The notes under the pieces are model-generated. The model worked only from the letters and a program-made list of their open reading frames with translations, ran no database searches and was not told the DNA's origin. Positions 1 to 8,322 of a stretch of 64,000 bases of DNA are shown one piece after another (within the stretch, counting starts at the first letter, position 1; every line of letters starts with the position of its first letter). The translations under genes and the position numbers were made by a program. The stretch spans positions 81,573 through 145,572 of the forward strand of contig NZ_LMCW01000004.1 of the NCBI RefSeq assembly GCF_001424945.1, given 5' to 3'. Source of the stretch: Rhizobium sp. Root1203 (GTDB lineage: Bacteria; Pseudomonadota; Alphaproteobacteria; Rhizobiales; Rhizobiaceae).

Positions 1-1
1 A

Positions 2-445
2 CGCATGCTCGACGAGCTGCTCGGGCGGATCCACTTCTGGGTGACGTTCCTCGGCGCCTACGCGATCTTTTTCCCGATGCACTATATCGGCCTGATCGGC
101 GTGCCGCGCCGCTATTACGAGCTCGGCGAAACGGTCTTCATCCCACCCTCGGTGCACACGCTCAACGAGTTCATCACTGTTGCCGCGCTGGTCGTCGGGG
201 CTGCGCAGCTGGTATTCGTGTTCAATCTCGTCTGGAGCCTTTTCCGGGGCCGCGAGGCCGGCGGCAACCCCTGGCGGGCGACGACGCTGGAGTGGCAGAC
301 GCCGCAGACGCCGCCTGCCCACGGCAACTGGGGCAAGGAACTGCCAGTGGTCTATCGCTGGGCCTACGACTACAGCGTCCCCGGTGCTGCAGAAGATTTC
401 CTGCCGCAGAACCAGCCGGATGGATTGTCGAGGGCCGCGACATGA
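2..445 (+). CDS. coxN: Cytochrome c oxidase subunit I, C-terminal part (truncated by window edge)
   Basis: This is the C-terminal end of a heme-copper oxidase subunit I; the start lies left of the window. It is the membrane subunit that carries the oxygen-reducing heme/copper centre. About 147 residues remain. They hold the last transmembrane helices (a stretch with HFWVTFLGAYAIFFPMHY, then one around TVAALVVGAAQLVFVFNLVW) and the usual cytosolic tail with WRATTLEW and a Pro-rich segment. The stop overlaps the next start as ATGA, so the two are translationally coupled. The symbol is by analogy with the rhizobial coxMNOP oxidase operon and is less certain than the family. Confidence 0.85.
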   Translation, partial: RMLDELLGRIHFWVTFLGAYAIFFPMHYIGLIGVPRRYYELGETVFIPPSVHTLNEFITVAALVVGAAQLVFVFNLVWSLFRGREAGGNPWRATTLEWQTPQTPPAHGNWGKELPVVYRWAYDYSVPGAAEDFLPQNQPDGLSRAAT

Positions 446-1152
446 GCGCGATCCTGATCTTCATGGCCGGGATTGCCGCCGTCGTCGGCTGGTGGATGTC
501 AGGACAGCGACTGATGTCGAAGCCGTGGCTCGAGATTGGCCGAGCCGGCGACGCGATGGGGCGGCAGGGTTCGCCGCTGCCTGCCGCGAAGATCGGCCTC
601 GGCATCTTCCTGGCAGTGGTCGGCGCCCTGTTCTCGCTGCTGGTCAGCGCCTACCTCGTGCGCATGGCCGGCACCGACTGGTGGTCACCACCGGTACCGC
701 CGCTCCTCTGGGTCAATACGGCGATGCTGATTGCCAGCTGCGCGGCGATGCAATGGGCAACCGTCGAAGCACGGCGAGACGGCGTCGAGCCGATGCGGGT
801 CGCGCTCGATGCGGCGTTTGCGACGGCGGTCCTGTTCCTCGTCGGGCAGCTGGTTGCATGGCGCCAGCTCGCTGCAGCCGGCTATGTGCTCGCCGACAAC
901 CCGGCAAACAGCTTCTTCTACCTCCTGACCGGCCTGCATGGCCTGCACATACTGGGTGGTCTCGCCGTGCTTGGGCGGACCCGCGTCAGGGCATTTGCGA
1001 CCCGTCGCTCATCCCAGGCGGCGCTGTGTCTGAGTACCGAGCTCTGCGCCACCTACTGGCACTTCATGCTGGTCGTCTGGCTGGTGCTTCTCGCGCTTTT
1101 CACCGGCTGGGCAAACGATCTCGTCGATCTCTGCCGGCAACTGGTTAGTTAG
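442..1152 (+). CDS. coxO: Cytochrome c oxidase subunit III-like protein (CoxO type)
   Basis: A 236-residue integral membrane protein of the heme-copper oxidase subunit III family. It supports assembly and stability of the oxidase and is not itself redox active. Hydrophobic helices are visible near residues 3-18, 54-75, 90-105 and 125-145, and a terminal helix includes the family-like segment YWHFMLVVWLVLLALF. The ATG at 442 is chosen because it overlaps the upstream stop (ATGA); a longer in-frame extension upstream only shadows subunit I. It is the first of two subunit III-like genes in the operon, as in coxMNOP. A palindromic repeat follows it. Confidence 0.8.
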   Translation: MSAILIFMAGIAAVVGWWMSGQRLMSKPWLEIGRAGDAMGRQGSPLPAAKIGLGIFLAVVGALFSLLVSAYLVRMAGTDWWSPPVPPLLWVNTAMLIASCAAMQWATVEARRDGVEPMRVALDAAFATAVLFLVGQLVAWRQLAAAGYVLADNPANSFFYLLTGLHGLHILGGLAVLGRTRVRAFATRRSSQAALCLSTELCATYWHFMLVVWLVLLALFTGWANDLVDLCRQLVS

Positions 1153-1250
1153 AGCATTTCCGCTTTTCTTCGAATCGCGAAAACGCTCTATCTTTTTGTA
1201 TTTACGCAATTCCGGACGCAAAACCGCCACGCACTTTTGCTGGAATTTCC
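1153..1250. repeat. Palindromic intergenic repeat inside the cox operon
   Basis: The stretch between the two subunit III genes is almost entirely self-complementary. One arm pair is AGAGCATTTCCGC / GCGAAAACGCTCT (about 1153-1192). A second, looser one runs from GCAATTCCGG to GCTGGAATT (about 1206-1250). From memory, this layout is a common dispersed intergenic repeat of rhizobial genomes. Only one copy was seen in this window, so family membership is inferred. Confidence 0.55.
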
Positions 1251-1264
1251 CTAGGAGCTGGACG

Positions 1265-1990
1265 ATGGCCGAATTCACACGAACCGAAGCTGATCATACC
1301 CGCCCTTTGCCTCAGGCCGGCCTCCGCGGCGTGGCGGCGGATTTCGCCTCGGATCAGCGGGCGTTCAAGAACGTCTCCTGGGGAAAGGCCATGATGTGGA
1401 TCTTTCTCCTCAGCGATACCTTCATCTTCGGCTGCTTCCTGCTTGCCTATATGACCGCCCGCATGTCGACGCCGGTGCCCTGGCCCAATCCGAGCGAAGT
1501 CTTCGCGCTGAATATCGGCGGCAAGGAGGTTCCGCTGATCCTGATCGCGATCATGACCTTCATCCTGATCAGCAGCAGCGGCACCATGGCGATGGCCGTC
1601 AACTTCGGCTATCGGCAGGAGCGTGGCAAGACGGCGGCGCTGATGCTGCTGACCGCCGCGCTCGGCGCCTCCTTCGTCGGCATGCAGGCTTTCGAATGGA
1701 CGAAGCTGATCACCGAAGGTGTCCGGCCCTGGGAGAATCCCTGGGGTGCGGCGCAATTCGGCTCATCCTTCTTCATGATCACCGGATTTCACGGAACCCA
1801 TGTGACCTTCGGCGTGATCTTCCTGCTGATCACGGCGCGCAAGGTGCTGCGCGGAGATTTCGAGACCGGCAGGCGAGGGTTCTTCACGAGCCGAAAAGGC
1901 AACTACGAGATCGTCGAGATCATGGGCCTCTACTGGCACTTCGTCGACCTCGTCTGGGTCTTCATCTTCGCGTTCTTCTATCTCTGGTGA
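1265..1990 (+). CDS. coxP: Cytochrome c oxidase subunit III (CoxP type)
   Basis: A 241-residue subunit III of a heme-copper cytochrome oxidase. Membrane segments are visible around residues 43-65, 84-107, 125-145, 163-190 and 215-241, and the family signature GFHGTHVTFGVIFLL lies near 175-190. The C-terminal segment MGLYWHFVDLVWVFIFAFFYLW is typical of subunit III. The ATG at 1265 is chosen because AGGAG sits about six bases upstream. The next gene starts ten bases after the stop, so both are probably cotranscribed. The symbol is by analogy with coxMNOP. Confidence 0.85.
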   Translation: MAEFTRTEADHTRPLPQAGLRGVAADFASDQRAFKNVSWGKAMMWIFLLSDTFIFGCFLLAYMTARMSTPVPWPNPSEVFALNIGGKEVPLILIAIMTFILISSSGTMAMAVNFGYRQERGKTAALMLLTAALGASFVGMQAFEWTKLITEGVRPWENPWGAAQFGSSFFMITGFHGTHVTFGVIFLLITARKVLRGDFETGRRGFFTSRKGNYEIVEIMGLYWHFVDLVWVFIFAFFYLW

Positions 1991-1999
1991 GGTCGCATC

Positions 2000-2350
2000 A
2001 TGGCACAAGCGCAAACCCATTCTCAGGCTCACGCTCACTCGGGCCAGCAGCATCCGATCAGGCTCTATCTCGTCGTCTGGGGACTGCTGTTCGTGCTCAG
2101 CACCTTCTCCTACCTCGTCGATTACCTCGGCATCCAGGGCTATCCGCGATGGACGCTGATCATCCTCTTCATGCTCATGAAGGCGGGGCTGATCGTCGCC
2201 ATCTTCATGCACATGGCCTGGGAGCGGCTGGCGCTGGTGTATGCGATCCTCCTGCCTCCGGTCCTCGTGCTGGTCTTCGTGGCGATGATGGCGTCGGAGG
2301 CGCACTATACGATCTTCACCCGGATGGCCTTCCTGGGCGGGGCGCAGTGA
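2000..2350 (+). CDS. Cytochrome c oxidase subunit IV-like membrane protein
   Basis: A 116-residue protein with three hydrophobic segments (about residues 22-43, 50-70 and 78-100), preceded by a His-rich N-terminus (AQTHSQAHAHSGQQH). The size, the helix pattern and the central motif FMLMKAGLIVAIFMHM match the prokaryotic cytochrome oxidase subunit IV (CyoD/CtaF-like) family, a small accessory subunit. GAGG lies shortly upstream of the ATG. It is the last gene of the oxidase operon; the next genes run the other way. Confidence 0.8.
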   Translation: MAQAQTHSQAHAHSGQQHPIRLYLVVWGLLFVLSTFSYLVDYLGIQGYPRWTLIILFMLMKAGLIVAIFMHMAWERLALVYAILLPPVLVLVFVAMMASEAHYTIFTRMAFLGGAQ

Positions 2351-2362
2351 GCACCTTGCCCG

Positions 2363-2935
2363 CTACATGATCTTCTCGTTGGGATAGACGCCCCAGAGCG
2401 CCGCCTGCCTGACGAAACCCTCGAGGCGATGGCCTGGGACCTCGACGCTGCACCACGTGCCGTCGCAAGAGTGGACCCCGAGCCGCACGCGCGCGGTGAG
2501 GTTGGCAAGGATTGCCGCGGTTGCCGCCGGCGCTGCGCGGATCGGGACCGTGGACGCGATCCATGGTCCGACAAGTGCCGTGCGACTGCTGGAAAGCAGG
2601 GCGCGGTGCATCCAGCCGGTGACGCCGTCGCAATCCCTGATCTGGCGCCAGTTGCCGTACTCGGCCGTAATCTCCACCGGCAGGCCGGCGACCTGGTAGA
2701 CCCATTGCGTTCCGTAGTCGAGGGAGGGGCCGACGCGCATGCGGGCCTCCCGCGATTTCAGCGAGACGAAGCGCGGCACCGGGAGCCCGGTTTCGCGGCC
2801 CGCGGCGCGGCTTGTCTCCAACGGCGCATGCGGCTGCAGCGGATTGGCGGCCGCCGGCGGGCTGGCGAGCGCCAGTGCAAGACAGAAGAGAGCGATCGTC
2901 CGCATCCAGCCGGGCAGGCGTGCGGCGGAAAGCAT
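2363..2935 (-). CDS. Secreted bacterial SH3-domain protein
   Basis: About 190 residues with an N-terminal signal peptide (MRTIALFCLALALASPPAAA within it). Two SH3-like repeats follow: the first around residues 60-110 (REARMRVGPSLDYGTQWVY, then WRQIRDCDGVTGWMHRALL), the second around 120-180 (WCSVEVPGHRLEGFVRQAALWGVYP). This fits the family of rhizobial periplasmic SH3 proteins thought to bind cell-wall or protein ligands; the ligand is unknown. The start could also be the ATG at 2905, directly at the signal peptide; neither site has a clear ribosome binding site. It converges on the oxidase operon, with only 12 bases between stops. Confidence 0.7.
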   Translation of the reverse strand: MLSAARLPGWMRTIALFCLALALASPPAAANPLQPHAPLETSRAAGRETGLPVPRFVSLKSREARMRVGPSLDYGTQWVYQVAGLPVEITAEYGNWRQIRDCDGVTGWMHRALLSSSRTALVGPWIASTVPIRAAPAATAAILANLTARVRLGVHSCDGTWCSVEVPGHRLEGFVRQAALWGVYPNEKIM

Positions 2936-2967
2936 CCGGTGTGGCGTATGACGGATGGCGCGCGCCC

Positions 2968-3456
2968 TCAATTGCACGTGCTCATGCGCTTGAGGGCGGC
3001 GGTCACGCCGTTCAGCGAATAGGTATAGGTCGTTGCCGTTCCGCGCAGCGACTCTGCATGAACGGTCATGTCGCTTCCCGAGCGCAAGGCGCTGATGACT
3101 TCGGGCTCGCGGGCTTCCTCGACCACCCAGGCGGATTTGCCTCTGGTGAACATGGAGAAGGTCTTGTCGCCGATATCCACCTTGACCCGGGACCCCGGCT
3201 TCAGCTCGTAGCCCATGATCGCCTGCGGCTCGTGTCCGGAGCCCGGGGCGCTGCCGATGACGAAGAAGTTGCGGCCGTGGTCGACGCTTTTCGGTTCCAT
3301 CGATTTCGGCACTGTCAGCACATAGCACACCGTCTGCCCGCCCTTGCTGTAGGAATAGACGCCCCAGTCCTCGAATTGCTTGACCATGACAGGCTGTGCC
3401 TTTGCCGACAGCGCGCCGAGCAGCGTGAACGAGAGTGCGAGAGCTATTCTTTTCAT
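2968..3456 (-). CDS. Invasion-associated locus B (IalB) family protein
   Basis: A 162-residue exported protein with a cleavable signal peptide (MKRIALALSFTLLGALSAKA). The mature part fits the IalB family: an early FEDWGVYSY segment, a central Y/C-containing strand region, and a closing Cys (MSTCN). The family is found in the periplasm or envelope of alphaproteobacteria. Its name comes from Bartonella erythrocyte invasion, but in free-living rhizobia no such role is implied. The ATG at 3456 is picked because it begins the signal peptide and GAGGTGG precedes it at a short distance. The same-strand SH3 gene lies 32 bases downstream, so they may be cotranscribed. Confidence 0.8.
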   Translation of the reverse strand: MKRIALALSFTLLGALSAKAQPVMVKQFEDWGVYSYSKGGQTVCYVLTVPKSMEPKSVDHGRNFFVIGSAPGSGHEPQAIMGYELKPGSRVKVDIGDKTFSMFTRGKSAWVVEEAREPEVISALRSGSDMTVHAESLRGTATTYTYSLNGVTAALKRMSTCN

Positions 3457-3567
3457 GAGGTGGTTTCCCCGCCGAGAGTGAGAGAGGCAGGCCTTGAGAC
3501 AGACCGGCTGGAGCGAATGCGGCGCATTCAAGTCGGGGAGGGTTACCGAGACCTTAACGAAGGGTGG

Positions 3568-3589
3568 CGGGTAACGAACGTGTTACCCG
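3568..3589. promoter_or_regulatory. Inverted repeat upstream of the IalB gene
   Basis: A perfect 8-base inverted repeat, CGGGTAAC and GTTACCCG, flanks six bases. It lies about 110 bases upstream of the IalB gene start and just after the end of the HAD gene's territory. It has no T-run on either side, so an operator is as likely as a terminator. No regulator can be named. Confidence 0.35.
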
Positions 3590-3640
3590 TTAGCGGCGGG
3601 ATGTGAAAACGGAGGCGGCCTATCCACAGACGTCGGTCGC

Positions 3641-3662
3641 CCGCTGGGTTATTCCCCAGCGG
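3641..3662 (-). terminator. Hairpin just after the HAD phosphatase gene
   Basis: A stem CCGCTGGG / CCCAGCGG (8 base pairs, six-base loop) lies directly downstream of the minus-strand HAD gene stop. It is a likely transcript end, although the T-run is poor. Confidence 0.5.
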
Positions 3663-3665
3663 TGT

Positions 3666-4301
3666 TCAGCTCTGGAGGAGCGTGCGCCTGATGTCACCGA
3701 CGCTGTCGAACATGATGTCCGGCGATTGGCTCTCAAGATAATCGGGCGTGGCGTAGCCCCAGGCGACCGCGCCCGCCACGATTCCCGTGGCGCGTGACGC
3801 TTCGATGTCGCGGCCCTCATCGCCGATGGCGATGGCATCGGCGATGCTGAGGCCGGCGCGCCGGAGCACGCGCCGGAAGCGGGCCGATTTTCCGAAGATG
3901 GATGTGCCGCACTCAAAGTAGTCGATTTGGATGTCGTTGCCGAGGACGCTGCGGATCGTGGTTTCCGCATTCGAGCTGACGATCGCGATGCGCACGCCGG
4001 CGGCGCGCAAATCGGCAAGCAGTTCGCGGACACCGGGAAACAGCTTCAGCTCGTGGGCGCTTGCCGCTGCCCGCTGCCGCATATCGCGCGCGATGGCCGG
4101 CATTTTCCACCAGGGAACGCGGAGATAGCGGATGATCTCTCGGTTTCCCTTGCCCCGCAGCATTGCCATTTCCTCGAGGGAAAGCTGGCGGAAACCAAAA
4201 CGGGCGGCCGATTCATTCAGTGCGGAGGTGAACCAGCCGGCGGTGTCGGCAAGCGTTCCGTCGAAATCGAAGAGGGCAAGCTTGTAGCGCATCCGGTTCA
4301 T
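3666..4301 (-). CDS. HAD-superfamily phosphatase
   Basis: A 211-residue HAD hydrolase resembling phosphoglycolate phosphatases. The four family motifs can be followed: DFDGT at residues 12-16 (Asp nucleophile), SSN near 108-110 (IVSSNAETT), the Lys in FGKSARF near 138, and GDEGRDIEAS near 158-167 for Mg2+ binding. A helical cap lies between motifs I and II. The substrate cannot be told from sequence. A second in-frame ATG lies three codons in. It sits downstream of yebC on the same strand, separated by a strong terminator, so it probably has its own promoter or depends on read-through. Confidence 0.85.
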   Translation of the reverse strand: MNRMRYKLALFDFDGTLADTAGWFTSALNESAARFGFRQLSLEEMAMLRGKGNREIIRYLRVPWWKMPAIARDMRQRAAASAHELKLFPGVRELLADLRAAGVRIAIVSSNAETTIRSVLGNDIQIDYFECGTSIFGKSARFRRVLRRAGLSIADAIAIGDEGRDIEASRATGIVAGAVAWGYATPDYLESQSPDIMFDSVGDIRRTLLQS

Positions 4302-4306
4302 CCATC

Positions 4307-4335
4307 AAAAAAGCCTGCGTCTTTCGAACGCAGGC
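4307..4335 (-). terminator. Rho-independent terminator of yebC
   Basis: Read on the minus strand, GCCTGCGT and ACGCAGGC form an 8-bp stem with a 7-base loop, followed at once by six T. It sits 28 bases after the yebC stop. Confidence 0.85.
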
Positions 4336-4363
4336 CGGGAGTTCACAATAACGGGCGGAAAGA

Positions 4364-5110
4364 TCAGGCCGAAAGCTTGGCCAGCACTTCTTCCGAGACC
4401 TCGAAATTCGAGTAGACGTTCTGAACGTCGTCATCGTCTTCGAGGCTGTCGATGAGCTTGAGCAGCGACTGCGCCCTTTCCTCATCGACCGGCACGTTGT
4501 TCTGGGCGCGCCAGACCGACTTGACGGTTTCCGCTTCGCCGAGTGTCGTTTCGAGCGCCTTGGCAACTTCGCCGAGGGATTCGAAGGCACAGGTGATGTA
4601 GTGACCTTCGTCATCGGTCTCGACGTCGTCGGCGCCGGCTTCGATCGCGGCTTCCATCATCTTCTCGCCGTCGCCTGCCGAGAGCTTGTAGGTGATCTCG
4701 CCGACGTGGTCGAACGAGAAGGATACTGAGCCGGTTTCGCCAAGAGCGCCCCCGGCTTTGGTGAAGATTGAGCGGACGTTGGAAGCGGTGCGGTTGCGAT
4801 TGTCGGTGAGCGCTTCGACGATGATCGCGGTGCCGCCCGGGCCGTAGCCTTCGTAGCGGACTTCATCGTAGTTCTCGCCATCGTTTCCTGCGGCCTTCTT
4901 GATGGCGCGGTCGATGTTGTCCTTCGGCATGGACTGGGCCTTGGCGTTCTGGATCGCCAGGCGCAGGCGCGCGTTCATCGAAGGATCGGGCAAACCGGCC
5001 TTGGCGGCAACGGTGATTTCGCGCGCGAGCTTGGAGAACATTTTCGACCGCACGGAATCCTGACGACCCTTGCGGTGCATGATGTTTTTAAACTGTGAAT
5101 GGCCAGCCAT
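4364..5110 (-). CDS. yebC: YebC/TACO1-family protein
   Basis: A 248-residue member of the YebC/PmpR family. Members act as transcriptional regulators or, as shown for TACO1 and some bacterial YebC, as ribosome-associated factors helping translate difficult sequences. The N-terminus [14 protein letters not shown] is the family hallmark, followed by the conserved [13 protein letters not shown] and EGYGPGGTA segments. The length is the usual one. The upstream extension MNRGA is not conserved, so the ATG at 5110 is chosen. A clear terminator follows. Confidence 0.95.
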   Translation of the reverse strand: MAGHSQFKNIMHRKGRQDSVRSKMFSKLAREITVAAKAGLPDPSMNARLRLAIQNAKAQSMPKDNIDRAIKKAAGNDGENYDEVRYEGYGPGGTAIIVEALTDNRNRTASNVRSIFTKAGGALGETGSVSFSFDHVGEITYKLSAGDGEKMMEAAIEAGADDVETDDEGHYITCAFESLGEVAKALETTLGEAETVKSVWRAQNNVPVDEERAQSLLKLIDSLEDDDDVQNVYSNFEVSEEVLAKLSA

Positions 5111-5221
5111 GGCACCCCTGTTCACGTCTTATTGTCGGAATGGGCCGCCTTATAAGAGCGAAACGGGGCGCATTCAAGGGAAAAGCGGTTCGCACGGCAG
5201 CCGGCCGACGACGTGCCGCTG

Positions 5222-5653
5222 TCAGTTGACGGTGTATTTCTTTCTGCTTGCGAAGAAGCCATGGCCATCGTCACGCGTGCATGCAAGGCCGCTTCGCTCG
5301 GAGGTGCAGCTGAACGGGCCGGCCCGCCAGCGGTCGCCGTACTGCAGAACGTTGGCGTCGCTGCAGCAGGCGCTGTCACCTTCCATCTTGAAGATGAAGG
5401 GCTTTCCCGAGGCCGACAGGATGAGGCGGACGTAAAGGGGTTCGATGCGATCGCAGCCGAGTTCCGGACCGCCATCATCGGGCGTGTACATCGCAGTGCC
5501 GCCTTTCGGGATGTAGGTGCAGCCGATGTTCCTCGAGGGAGTGACGAAGACGATCTGACCGTTTTCGTCGGGCGCGAAGCTCCGGTCGGCTGCACCGCCC
5601 GAGGATACGAATGCCAGAGAAAGGACCAAAGCCAACAACGTTGCGTTCCCCAT
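5222..5653 (-). CDS. Secreted protein of unknown function, Cys-containing
   Basis: A 143-residue protein beginning with a signal peptide (MGNATLLALVLSLAFVSSGGAA). The mature part has about six Cys residues (IGCTYIP, LGCDRI, ACCSDAN, FSCTSE, LACTRDD), enough for disulfides in the periplasm. Segments like FVTPSRNIGCTY and GHGFFASRKKYTV resemble small actinobacterial and proteobacterial secreted proteins of unknown role (DUF6636-like; recalled, not checked). A GGAGGA about five bases before the ATG at 5653 decides the start over a longer frame. Confidence 0.65.
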   Translation of the reverse strand: MGNATLLALVLSLAFVSSGGAADRSFAPDENGQIVFVTPSRNIGCTYIPKGGTAMYTPDDGGPELGCDRIEPLYVRLILSASGKPFIFKMEGDSACCSDANVLQYGDRWRAGPFSCTSERSGLACTRDDGHGFFASRKKYTVN

Positions 5654-5766
5654 CGAATCCTCCGTTCCGCAATATGGGCCGACCGTAGCATCTCGGCGGG
5701 CGTCGGGGAACAAAGCCGGGAAGCCAACGTTTGAAAGCACGGACCCTCGAAACGGAAGGAAGTGCT

Positions 5767-6270
5767 ATGGCTAGTTTCAACGAGGCGCGGGAACACCCGG
5801 CACGCCAGCTCTGGGACCAGGTCAACGATATCAATGCCGGAATGCTTGGGGTGGACGGCGTGGATATGCATATGCAGCCGATGGCGCCGCATGCCGACCC
5901 GAAGACCAACACGATCTGGTTCTACACGAAGTCCGATGCAGACATCGTCCGGGCGATCAGGCCCGGCACGCGCGCCCACTTCTGCGTCGTCGGCAAGGAT
6001 CACGACTATCATGCGTGCCTCGCGGGCCAGATAGAGGCCCGCGCCGATCCGTCGAAGATCGAGGAATACTGGAACTCGGTCGTTGCCGCCTGGTACGAGG
6101 ACGGCAAGAAGGACCCCAAGCTGACGATGCTTGCCATGCATGTCGACGACGCGGAAATATGGGTTTCCACCGGCAGCAAGCTGAAATTCGGCTGGGAGAT
6201 CGCCAAGGCCAATCTCGACGACGACAAGATGCCCGACGTCGGCGTCAGGCAGCATCTGCATTTTGCCTGA
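5767..6270 (+). CDS. Pyridoxamine 5'-phosphate oxidase-fold protein (general stress type)
   Basis: A 167-residue protein of the split-barrel flavin-binding family, close to the 'general stress protein 26' group (Pyridox_oxase_2). Visible features are WDQVNDINAGMLGV at the N-terminus, TIWFYTKSDADIVRAI in the barrel, and EEYWNSVVAAWYEDGKKDPKLTML near residue 100, which is diagnostic of the subgroup. Members bind FMN or related cofactors; the reaction is undefined. The ATG at 5767 has GGAAGGAA just upstream. It is divergent from the Cys-rich secreted protein gene, with about 110 bases between them. Confidence 0.8.
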   Translation: MASFNEAREHPARQLWDQVNDINAGMLGVDGVDMHMQPMAPHADPKTNTIWFYTKSDADIVRAIRPGTRAHFCVVGKDHDYHACLAGQIEARADPSKIEEYWNSVVAAWYEDGKKDPKLTMLAMHVDDAEIWVSTGSKLKFGWEIAKANLDDDKMPDVGVRQHLHFA

Positions 6271-6340
6271 GCTGATGGCAGTGTGAAGGACAAGGCCCGG
6301 GTGTTTGGGGCAAGCGGCTATGATGTCTGGGGGCGAAACA

Positions 6341-6473
6341 TTCCATCCTCACCCCATCCCTGTGCTCGTCACAGGGATGGAGCGCATCCAAGTCATTGAA
6401 TGCAAAAGACTCTTCTCACGGCGCGGACGCGCCGTGGCTGTATCCCTGTGACGAGCACAGGAATGAGGGAGGG
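6341..6473. repeat. RIME-like palindromic element, copy A
   Basis: A mosaic of palindromes lies between two genes. CATCCCTGTG / CACAGGGATG (6355-6379) comes first. CACGGCGC / GCGCCGTG (6417-6436) forms the middle hairpin. CCTGTG / CACAGG (about 6444-6460) comes last. The outer ends mirror each other (CCTCA...GAGGG). The same architecture recurs at 20440-20558, 51482-51610 and 51721-51868. It resembles the Rhizobium-specific intergenic mosaic element RIME1, assigned from memory. Confidence 0.7.
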
Positions 6474-6541
6474 TGGAGATGAAGGCGCCGAACGAGGTGT
6501 CGGAAGTTTGGGCGGCCGAGGCGCACGCTGATGCCGCTCGT

Positions 6542-7378
6542 TTACTGCATGCCCTTGGCGACGTAGATCAGCGGCTTCTTCGGGAGGGTGCGCATCGATA
6601 CGGTGATCGTGTTGGTCGGGGCGTAGGCGATATCGAAATCGGGACCGAACATCGACAGGAAGTTTTGCAACGGCCTCGGCTGGTGCATCGGCAGGATCAG
6701 CGACGATCTCAGGCGTTTGATGATGCGGCTCATGCTGTCGGCTCCCGTGGTCAGGCCGCCGTCGACCGGGACCATCACCACGTCCAGCCTGCCGATTTCG
6801 GTGTAGTGCGCCTCGGTCAGCTCGTAGTGCAGGTGGCCGAGATGCCCGATGCACAGGCCCGCGACCTCGAAGATGAAGATCGAGTTACCGTCTTTTTGCG
6901 GTGCGCCGTCGCCGCCGCGGATATCCGTCGTGACGTTGCGGATGTAGGTGTCGCCGACCATCATGTCGATCCTGGCCTTTTCGTCGGGCACATCGCTCCA
7001 GCCGTGCAGCACGTATCGGATCGCCGGATCCGGTGCAGGCGTGTAGTGCGAGGAATGCGCCCGGTTCATCGTCACAACCGTCGGGGGACGCGGCGGCGTA
7101 TACCAGCCGGAGAAATCCGTGGCGATCGAGACACCACCGGGTGTTTCGATGAAAAAGGTCGAATGGCCGACATAGGTCAGCGTGACGGTTTCCTCCGTGG
7201 CGCCCGCCGCGATCGATGGCGGCGGACCCGGGAAACTGGCGAAGGTTGCTTTTGGAATCGATTGGGCGACCGCCTGGCATTGGCTGACATTGCGGCGTTC
7301 CTCTTGCGCAGCCGCGGCTTCCGCCGCGACAAGGACCAGCAGGCAGGCAACTGCGAAGACAAGAAAACGCGGCTTCAT
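6542..7378 (-). CDS. MBL-fold metallo-hydrolase, exported
   Basis: A 278-residue protein with an N-terminal signal peptide (MKPRFLVFAVACLLVLVAAEAAAA). The mature part follows the UlaG-like metallo-beta-lactamase fold: LTYVGHSTFFIETPGGVSIATD near the start, GHLGHLHYELTEAH in the middle, and a late LPMHQPRP His. The position where the classic HxHxDH motif is expected reads MNRAHSSHYT, so the metal site appears altered. Function and substrate are unknown. The start at 7378 has GGAGGAAG nearby and begins the signal peptide. Confidence 0.7.
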   Translation of the reverse strand: MKPRFLVFAVACLLVLVAAEAAAAQEERRNVSQCQAVAQSIPKATFASFPGPPPSIAAGATEETVTLTYVGHSTFFIETPGGVSIATDFSGWYTPPRPPTVVTMNRAHSSHYTPAPDPAIRYVLHGWSDVPDEKARIDMMVGDTYIRNVTTDIRGGDGAPQKDGNSIFIFEVAGLCIGHLGHLHYELTEAHYTEIGRLDVVMVPVDGGLTTGADSMSRIIKRLRSSLILPMHQPRPLQNFLSMFGPDFDIAYAPTNTITVSMRTLPKKPLIYVAKGMQ

Positions 7379-7495
7379 TGCCACTTCCTCCAGCGCTTTC
7401 ACGATGCGGGGAGGATGCGGCAAGGGGTCGCATCGGTCCAGATCAAAAGCCGGCGCCGCTGCTCACTTTTGCGTCATGGCAGGCGGATGCCCAAG

Positions 7496-8320
7496 CTAGC
7501 GCCAGAACTCGGGAACGGTCTCCGCAAGCCGCGGGCCGAGGCGCAACGGCGCGATCTTTTCGGCGAGCCCCGTCGTATCGGAGATCTCGACGCCGACGCC
7601 GCAGATGGTGGCCGGGCCGGTCGCGGCCTCCATCCGGCCTTTCGGCATCTTGGAGATGAAGCGGTTCAGCGGCTCTTCCTTGTCCATGCCAAGGGACGAA
7701 TCGTAATCGCCGCACATGCCGGCATCGGAGAGATAGGCGGTGCCGCCGTTGAGTATCTGGTGATCGGCGGTTGGCACATGCGTATGCGTTCCGACGACGA
7801 AACTCGCGCGTCCGTCGACGAAGTGGCCGAAGCACTGCTTCTCGCTGGTGGCTTCCGCATGGAAGTCGAAGATGATCGCGTCGGCCTGTTCCTTGAGCGG
7901 GCAGGCTGCGAGGATGGTTTCAGCCGACTTGAAGGGGTCATCGAGTTCCGGGTGCATGAAGACGCGGCCCATAATGTTTGCGACGAGGACACGCGCACCG
8001 TTGCGGGCATAGAATAGGCCGGAACCGCGGCCGGGCGTCCCCTGCGGATAGTTGGCCGGACGCAGGAACTGGTCATGACGGCCGGCAAAGCCGACGGCTT
8101 CCTTCTGGTCCCAGACGTGATTGCCCGTCGTCACCACGTCGGCACCGGCATTGATCGTTTCGAGGAAGATATCCTCGGTTATGCCGAAGCCGCCGGCGGC
8201 GTTTTCGCCGTTGACGATCACGAAGTCGAGTTTCAGGTCCGATACCAGACCGGGGAGGCGATCCCAGACCGCCGTACGTCCGGTCTTGCCGACCATGTCA
8301 CCCAGAAAAAGCAGTCTCAT
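7496..8320 (-). CDS. YmdB/TIGR00282-type metallophosphoesterase
   Basis: A 274-residue binuclear-metal phosphoesterase. Motifs are clear: GDMVGK at the N-terminus (metal Asp 8), VNGENAAGG near 42-50, TTGNHVWD near 67-74, DFHAEATSEK near 150 and GTHTHVPTAD near 178. Characterised relatives (B. subtilis YmdB) hydrolyse 2',3'-cyclic nucleotides; that role is transferred by homology. It starts only 2 bases after the stop of the cyclo-ligase gene, so the two form an operon, a pairing known in alphaproteobacteria. Confidence 0.9.
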   Translation of the reverse strand: MRLLFLGDMVGKTGRTAVWDRLPGLVSDLKLDFVIVNGENAAGGFGITEDIFLETINAGADVVTTGNHVWDQKEAVGFAGRHDQFLRPANYPQGTPGRGSGLFYARNGARVLVANIMGRVFMHPELDDPFKSAETILAACPLKEQADAIIFDFHAEATSEKQCFGHFVDGRASFVVGTHTHVPTADHQILNGGTAYLSDAGMCGDYDSSLGMDKEEPLNRFISKMPKGRMEAATGPATICGVGVEISDTTGLAEKIAPLRLGPRLAETVPEFWR

Positions 8321-8322
8321 TG

